Shown: one piece after another, positions 49,411-64,000 of the stretch
Numbering within the stretch: the stretch's first letter is position 1
How the letters are laid out: every line of letters starts with the position of its first letter
Source of the DNA: Eleginops maclovinus
Taxonomy: Eukaryota > Chordata > Actinopteri > Perciformes > Eleginopidae
Length of the DNA: 64,000 nucleotides
Assembly (NCBI RefSeq): GCF_036324505.1
Contig: NC_086368.1
Span: 16,700,378-16,764,377, forward strand
Direction: 5' to 3'
Made by a program: the position numbers and the translations under genes
The notes under the pieces: model-generated
What the model was told of the DNA's origin: nothing
What the model saw: only the letters and a program-made list of their open reading frames with translations
Database searches by the model: none

Positions 49411-49420
49411 TTAAAAATAA
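49411..49420 (-). promoter_or_regulatory. Candidate MEF2 site upstream of MYH-A
   Basis: TTAAAAATAA on the plus strand matches the MEF2 consensus YTAWWWWTAR, about 290 bases upstream of the TATA box. MEF2 with MyoD-family factors drives skeletal myosin genes. A 10-base AT-rich match is weak on its own; the position makes it plausible. Confidence 0.4.
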
Positions 49421-50862
49421 GCAACAATGTCCTTTAGGGCTGCAGTACCTAGACAGAGACATTTGCTCATAGTAAAATATTTTACAGGAGAATAAACGGT
49501 GCCACTCAATGCACACAGTTAAACAAGAGACTGAATTTAAAGGGTATAAATAGATCAGAACAGTTACAAAGCAACATTTTTTAACCTTGCATAAATATTG
49601 TCCTGGCATGCGTATTGGGTTACTGAAGTTCAGACATTGTTTAGCTCTCTGCGGTAATCTCTTTAATGCACCTTGGCACTGCCGACGATCCGACTTTAGC
49701 CGTGGAGAAGCTCTCATATGTCACTGGTATTCTGATGCAGAAGCCTGGCAAGTCTTTCCTGTGACAAAGAAGCAGAAAAGGGCCTAACAGTTGCTGATTT
49801 AAGAACCTGTGAAAATGATGATACCTCATGATAGCAGAAACACTCGCTGAGGTCGGCATTTTATGAAATACCTAACTTAATTTGATTTGTTCTGAAGGGA
49901 GGAAGGAAACAATATTTATAGTGCTTTCATTTCCTCTGTTCCTCCTCTGTTTAATTAATGTGTCCAGAAGATGATTATGGATCTGGTAAAACATTACATG
50001 TTGTGAAAGATAACTTTTCAAACAAATGGTGATGGCATTAAGCACTTGAGGTTCAAAATGGTACAAAAAAAACTGTATTTCTTGCAAAACTATGCAGTTC
50101 CAGCACAGTGCCATGACATGTAATCTTTCCACTACACCACTTGAATGATAATACAGCCGGCCAAAGCGTGTACTTATCTCATTATAACATGCAAAGGTGG
50201 AATTCTTTTGGAGCAGGGCCAATTTTTTTATAATATGACAAGGTTAAAAATGCCATAACATCACTGCATCAGCTTCTGCCTCAGATAATTACAAATGAAA
50301 TAAAGAAATGGTTTTATAATACCTCACTGTATAATGTATTGTCCGCTGTTAGAAGTGTTTAATGAGTTTAATATGGCTAGAAAGTTCTGTGGCTGCACCT
50401 GTTTCGCACTACACACTAAGAAAATATCTAATTTCCTCATTGAATTAATGACAATAAAGAAAAAAGAAAACTATGTAATATTTATATTTATATGTATAAT
50501 GCATGATAAGCCCTCACATTCATAACACATTATGAAGCATGATGAATTAACAGGCCCACTCATAAATTGCTGGTCACTCACTGACATTCAAATGGTCTGA
50601 AGGCATTTTGTGTATTTTAAATCTATTCAATCTGGTGTGAATTCTTATTGAGGAAACATTGCATCAGATAAATGTAAAAGTCAACCAGTTGTTCATTATC
50701 AAAAGTTGTGTCCTCTGTTATTAAATCATTTAACTGTGTTTCCTGTTTTATTTTCTACTTTATGCAAACCCTGTTATAGAGACTTAAAACCATCTTATTT
50801 TGTATAACCCAAAACCCAGGGGTCTCCTTTATTTTCCTTGAGAACAAGTAGACCACTTAAAG

Positions 50863-51424
50863 CAGGGGTGTCCAAACTTTTTTCACCGAGGGCCACATAC
50901 AAAAAGATATACGGAGAGCTGGGCCACTTATAGAGGTGAATATTGCCTCATAAGTTAAATTATAAGTTAGCAAAATCAATCAAATGTAGGTGAATAATGC
51001 GCAATACTTGAAAATGCTTTAAGGAAAAAACAGCCTACATCCCATCTGTCTTCAGGGTTTCATTTATTTTGTTGGCAGCTCATTCCTTAAAACAGTAGCC
51101 TCAGATTGCTGATAATAAGAGTAAATATGAAGGTTCAATTTCAAGCTTATTATAGAAATAAGTTATTGGGCTTTTTTCATCAACTCAGATTTGTTAGGAA
51201 ATGTTTTACATTTTAAATGACTACATTTATTTGAAAATTGGGCTCATTAACACATGAACACTGTGTAATATATCTTAACATATATATTTGAGAAGTACAA
51301 TCTAAGACAAGCAAAAGTTTAATTTGTGGGCCATATTCCATTATACTTAGAATTTGCAGAGGGCCGATTCAAAATGGCCTGCGGGCCGCATTTGGCCCCC
51401 CGGGCCGTAGTTTGGACACCCCTG
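50863..51424. mobile_element. hAT-type MITE
   Basis: Terminal inverted repeats CAGGGGTGTCCAAACT (start) and its complement ending GGACACCCCTG (end). The flanks are ACTTAAAG (50855-50862) and GCTTAAAG (51425-51432), an 8-base target duplication with one mismatch. The 8-base duplication and the CAGGGGTGTCCAAA ends are typical of hAT elements. GGGCC-rich sub-terminal repeats sit just inside both ends. It has no transposase frame. Confidence 0.88.
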
Positions 51425-51611
51425 GCTTAAAGTAAATTATAATCAAAATATAATGCATTATGACAGAGATTATGCCAGCAATTATATCACGTGAGCTATG
51501 TTTATAAGTATATGCATAATGTTTTGTCATAAAACATTATACATATTAATGAGTGGTATCAAAAGACTGTATATTAATACAAGTTTAAAAATGCCCTTAT
51601 GTCTGTTTATT

Positions 51612-51720
51612 ATATTAGATTAGATTCAACTTTATTTTGATTGCACAGGTAGTATTAAGACAGGTAAATAAAGTGATATTCTGACAGATGAAAAGGCTCT
51701 TTTATGAACAGTATGAACAG
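51612..51720. repeat. Decayed interspersed repeat fragment
   Basis: The motif AGATTAGATTCAACTTTATT followed by GATTGCACAGGTA resembles the 3' portion of a repeat that is very common in fish genomes and found near retrotransposon ends. It is short, with no clear boundaries or target duplication. Confidence 0.4.
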
Positions 51721-54700
51721 CAGTGTAGAAATTGAATGTACTATAGAGCTGCTATGAACATAGACAGCACATACTGTATAGACACAATAGAATGTGAAAT
51801 ATGAATACACTATTAAAAAACACTTTTAAATATTATTATTATAATTATTTGTATTATTTTATTAAGGTGTGTTAAAAGGCCTGTATTACATGTTTGTATA
51901 CTACTCATAAATGCTAAATGTCTAAAATTCAGTTGCGTCACATACATAATGCATCATGCATCAGTGAGGGATGTTTAATGTTGACTGTTCATTTTTTATA
52001 GGCAACATTTCTTCTTGGGAACAGAACTAATTTTACCTCATATTATTATCCTCTCTTTAGACTAATCATATATTATCCCAAAGAATTTTTGCAATTACTG
52101 AGGCATAATTTAGGCTCCACAGCCATGCATTGTCTTGGTTGTATTGCACGAAGGAACAGACAGGCAGAGATTGGAGGAGCCCTGGCTTTATTTTTGCACT
52201 TATTACTTTCCAGCAAGTCTACCGTCTGAGCCATTGCAATTTGTATGGAACTGTGCCTCAGAAATACACTTGAATTTGAACCACACACTGTCTGGAAATT
52301 CAAGGGGGCCAGAGCTATTTATTTTTAATGCGAGTCATGAGATGGAAGGAGATCTGTAAACACTGTGATCACGTAAATAAATCTCAACATTAACCTTTCA
52401 CATTGACTCGGGACAAGTGATTTGTAAATGTAGACTTTAAAGACGCAGTAATACATATTTAAAAAATGATGTTAATTGTACTATACTGTATGAAGGTCGG
52501 AGGTGAAACCCTGTTGCTGCCATGTTTACGCTGTTTGACACTAGTTTACATGACTTCTCGAAAGCTGTCTGCACATAAAACCGTGTCAGGTTTCTCCCAC
52601 TGACAGCACTCTGTCACAGTCTGAGGATTCATTTTTCACTTTTTTTAGATTCAAAATTTGCCCTAAAATCTCCCACTGTACCCTTGCGAACATACAAATG
52701 AAAAATATGTTGCAATCTACTGACTCGGATGTCTTATTTTCGTGGTTGTTTATGAGGGTGTGATGATCCTCAAGCTCAGACGGATAACAGACACGGCCTT
52801 TCTAACCAGGGTTGTCTGGCAGGGTCAAAGGACTTCAGCTTTCGAGGGACTGTCTTTGAAATGTGATATCATCAACATTAACACAGAACCTTTCATTGAC
52901 ACGTCGAGCAGGGGGTTACGAATACTGTCACATATCATTACATTTTTTTAAACCAAATGTATTTTTGACTGATTATGATTTAAATATGTAACAAAATAAA
53001 TAAATTAAAGTTCCCAAACATTTTCCACTGGGCCCTTACAAGGATGATTAAGCATTTCCCAACTCCAACAACATTCATTGCTTTTAAAGGATTTTCCCCA
53101 AATGGCCTTTCTGCACAAAAATAGCAAGTTTACCAACTCTCTGAACATTTTCTCTTCATGATTAAACCTACAATCCTGGTCCTGCTGACTCACCTCAGTT
53201 TATCATAATTTAAATTAAATCTTTAACTAAATCATAATGTTTCCATTCTGAACCTGCCAAGCTTTACAGCTTTCTCACATTAACAATAACGGTCAAAATG
53301 TAACGAATCCCTTTCTCTCTAATTACATTATCCTGATTTTTCGAAACAAATAATTAAATGTTTGTGTCTGATAATTTCCTTTTCTTGTTATCACTTTCAC
53401 CATTCAAAATGTTCGAGCATATCAGATTACACCTTTACATTTCTGACAGCAACACCAGGCTCAGTTGTTGACCCTCTGTGTGCTGAAAGTCAAAGGGTTA
53501 CAGGTTTTCCTGTTGACAACTCAACCGTCAGTATGACACATGAGAAAAGGTTTTGACCCCTGTAAATCGCCTGTCTATAGGCGCAGGCGACTTGGCTTGT
53601 TGCCTGAGAAGTGTTAAATCTCGTGCTTCATGAAGGTTTATTTGCCTGTAAACTCCTTGAATGTATAATGCAGCTCTATTGTCCGACGTGGAATCTTTAG
53701 TGAACAGGTGATAAGGTTTGTGTTTCCGTGTTTCTCGCATCAGGCACTTGTGTTGTCTCAAGGGTGGGCACTGTATTTATAAACCTTTTCTTTAAATGGA
53801 CTTGTACTGTGTGCCTTTGATAGATGAACTGAGGACAAGGCCACGCAAGTAGCTCGACCTTCTCTTAAGGCAAGTGTTTGTTCCCCATATGAAAGAAGGG
53901 GATCACGTTATACGATGTGTAGTATCTTGCATTCTTTCCTTGTTGAAAGATGACACTGAACTGGCAAAGATGGTGAGGGGGCATTAGGAGTTAAATACTC
54001 ATGACTTTACACCCTGCCAAAGAGGACTATATACTCAATAAAAATGTGAAACTCGATCTCTTATGCTCCTGTGTGAGCTTATTTGGAAGAAATACAAATA
54101 TAGCTGTCTCCTCCACTACGTTCTCATAGCTCAGCCATTTGTCACTGCCTCGAGTCTTATTGTGGAACAACCTTTGATATAAAACATGTACTTCCTCTGT
54201 GGTCTTAGGCCCATACTGTATGTATAAAGAATGACTGATGTTTCTATCAATATTTAACGGGTTCGACAGTAAATGACTCTGAAAATACTTTTTTTGTTTG
54301 GAGATGAAACATAAATAAAGTGTGAAATGTTGTGTTTTTTCTTATTAAGTTATACTAAATGAAATGGATTACTGTAAGTGATGTGATAGCACAGAGCAGT
54401 TTTGATTCCTGCAAATTGTGGACTTGCCCACAATGCAACAAGATAATCAGATATCTTAGAGGGAGTTACTGTACAAATATCTGATGGTAAACCATTGTTA
54501 AATGTTATTTTTTATACATTTTATAAAGCTTGTAATGCACACACAAAGTCAGAACACAGGTCAAGCATCAAGTACCATTGAGATTGTATAATGCATTATA
54601 AACATACAGACACAGTATTTGATGACGCTTTTAAAACAGCATAATAGTAACAAACTCATACATGTTCATGATGCTTTATGAATGTATTTTTATAATACAT

Positions 54701-55391
54701 CATGAAATCTATGACGACTCATAAGGGATCTGCATTAGAGAAATGTTACATTCTTTCCATATTGACTAATTAGTGAAAAGCTAAATAATTTTCTTGCTTT
54801 CTATTGATTTAAATGATTGTTAACCTCCACACAATGCACTGTGTGTCACTGTGTGTTGAAGTTCACTAATAGGTCTATTTCCATCACAACTTGAGATGGT
54901 CTAACACGTGTTTTCGAGGCACATAAAAAAACTGTAAGGTCACAGGACTGTCAGTAACATTATCACCGCGAGGAACAGATTTACAGTTATCATAACCTGC
55001 AGAACTTCCACGTGATAACACGCAACTGTAGACGACCCTGTTATTTTAAAGGAGGAAGCTATACTGTACACTGCTGCTCAGATGTAGACCTAACACACAG
55101 CACTTACTTTGTGAAGGTGGACTGAATGGCTATTATCTTATGCTTTCTTGTAATAGTTTGGTATATTATAGTGTATTCTAAATCATTTATTTTTATTCTT
55201 GAGTGAGTATTATATAGATACTGTATAGACATATTTTTCTACCGTCAAAATGTATTTCCAGTTTTTTTTTGCAGATTTATTTAAATAATATTGCAAATTA
55301 TGTGTTTAAGTATGACTTTGAATTAATTCTATACATTTTTTGTGAAACAAACAGAATAATGGCACACAAAAGGTTTTCAAATCCTTGCAGA

Positions 55392-55397
55392 TTTATT
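55392..55397 (-). terminator. MYH-B polyadenylation signal
   Basis: TTTATT on the plus strand (AATAAA on the coding strand), about 80 bases past the MYH-B stop codon, the same spacing as in MYH-A. A further copy lies at 55276-55281. Confidence 0.6.
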
Positions 55398-55472
55398 TCT
55401 TGTTACACACACGTGACACATCAATGGTCATATTTTATGATTTCTTGCGCTGTGTTTCCTCTTTTCCGATGC

Positions 55473-63190
<7,718 letters not shown>

Positions 63191-64000
63191 CTTGTGACAC
63201 AACACAAAAAAAGTGAGTGAAGATTCAGAGTAGTCAGGAAATCTTAGTTTTAAAGCTTTTGTTTCAAATTGTCTTCCTACACTTGCAGACGTTATTTTGG
63301 CACATGTATAAAGATTTCTTGGAAGTAAATAGATAATTAGAGACGGATGTGCCCTTTAGTAGCGTCTTGCACTTCCTTTAGCACTGGAGGCGCTCAATAA
63401 GATGAATACAAAAAATATATTTTCCATCGAGCTTAATATTTATTTTTGCTTGACCTATTTTGGAGTATCAGGATAAAATAACATATTTAATGTAATAACA
63501 ATGAGTTTAACATAAAGTAAGACTAAAATCATTCCTAAAGTCTGCAAAGCAAGAGGAGAGCAGACTCCTACGTCTCCCTGGATCTCATTAGGATGTCAGG
63601 CGTAAACAGAACTGAATTAAATATTTACTAGTAGTGTCTACTTCGAAGCGGTTACATGCTGCTATTCCGACATACCTCTATTTTTATTTTTTTAAAGGTG
63701 CCACCACACCGACAACATTTTTTCCATTGTCGGAGTAGCGGCACTTTACTTTTTTTCAAACATTCCGCCATTCCGACATGGTGCGTTGGGTCTGCATAGC
63801 TCCACTTAAGTGGAAGCATTCGGAGCGGTGGTTGACACTGTCAGACACGCAGGGCCCCCCTCCTCCCTCACCGACGCTTCTGATAGCCCTCCCGAATCCA
63901 CTGCCACTGCTCGTCCAAGTCTCCCCATCGTCATCCGATCAGCTCCGGTCTAAAAGCTCCGCAGAAATGGGAGCAGCCTCGATGGCTTGCATAGCTTTAA
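63191..64000. other. Sequence upstream of the last visible MYH-B exon; no motor or neck exon found
   Basis: AT-rich sequence to about 63.68 kb, then a GC-rich block from about 63690 with recurring CGGAG/CCGAC words (GTGCCACCACACCGACAAC, ATTGTCGGAGTAGC). The GC-rich part is unlike the neighbouring myosin introns and may be a transposon or other insertion. No exon for the VFFKAGLLG neck segment or earlier parts could be found on either strand. Confidence 0.5.

Larger units (their letters stand above)
49425..55370. other. Intergenic region between MYH-A and MYH-B
   Basis: About 6 kb separating the promoter of MYH-A from the 3' end of MYH-B. It contains a hAT-type MITE (50863-51424), a decayed AGATTAGATTCAACTTTATT repeat fragment near 51.6 kb, and short AT-rich stretches with TAATGCATTATAA-like words (near 51.45 and 54.59 kb) that may be old MITE remains. 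No gene is seen. Upstream control sequence for MYH-A is expected here. Confidence 0.55.

Noticed and set aside
63690..64000. GC-rich block as the promoter and first exon of another gene
   Set aside because: No start codon with a convincing reading frame or donor site was found, and it sits where a myosin intron is expected; left as unexplained sequence.

Overview
The window looks like nuclear DNA from a bony fish, probably a percomorph teleost. Genes are split into many short exons. There are long CA and GATA microsatellites, tRNA-derived SINEs, small inverted-repeat DNA transposons and a LINE reverse-transcriptase scrap. The proteins match vertebrate families in fish-like versions. No bacterial, phage, organellar or CRISPR features are present.

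Layout: (1) 1-124 is the last coding exon of aminoacylase-1 (acy1, + strand), with its 3' UTR ending near 550. (2) 4363-29276 is a complete voltage-gated calcium channel alpha-2/delta gene, best matching CACNA2D2 (+ strand). I could join 38 coding exons into an uninterrupted 1,096-residue protein with signal peptide, VWA domain with MIDAS residues, the RRR motif linked to gabapentinoid binding, and a hydrophobic GPI-type tail. (3) 29277 to about 37550 has no gene; it holds the 3' UTR, a short array of imperfect ~160-bp repeats and a transposon remnant. (4) 37656-48349 (- strand) is a full fast-skeletal-type sarcomeric myosin heavy chain gene (MYH-A): 39 coding exons that would give 1,935 residues, plus two upstream non-coding exons and a TATA box near 49.1 kb. 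One extra base in codon 14 breaks the frame. (5) About 49.1-55.4 kb is intergenic, with a hAT-type MITE. (6) 55473-63190 (- strand) is the rod-encoding 3' part of a tandem paralogue (MYH-B), 20 exons with the same lengths as in MYH-A apart from one extra base in one exon. Its motor-domain exons do not appear before the window ends.

The calcium-channel gene and the myosin pair converge tail to tail. All three main genes fit excitable tissue: alpha-2/delta proteins traffic and tune CaV channels, and the myosins are thick-filament motors. Being neighbours does not show co-regulation.

No wholly new system is evident. The most useful anomalies are the two single-base frameshifts (assembly error or decay), the missing or displaced head of MYH-B, patchy near-identity between the two myosins suggesting gene conversion, two GC-AG introns in cacna2d2, a SINE whose tail forms the polypyrimidine tract of exon 35, and a TTAA-flanked transposon carrying a perfect 20-bp palindrome around a CRE core. 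All exon joins were made by eye from splice signals and family similarity.
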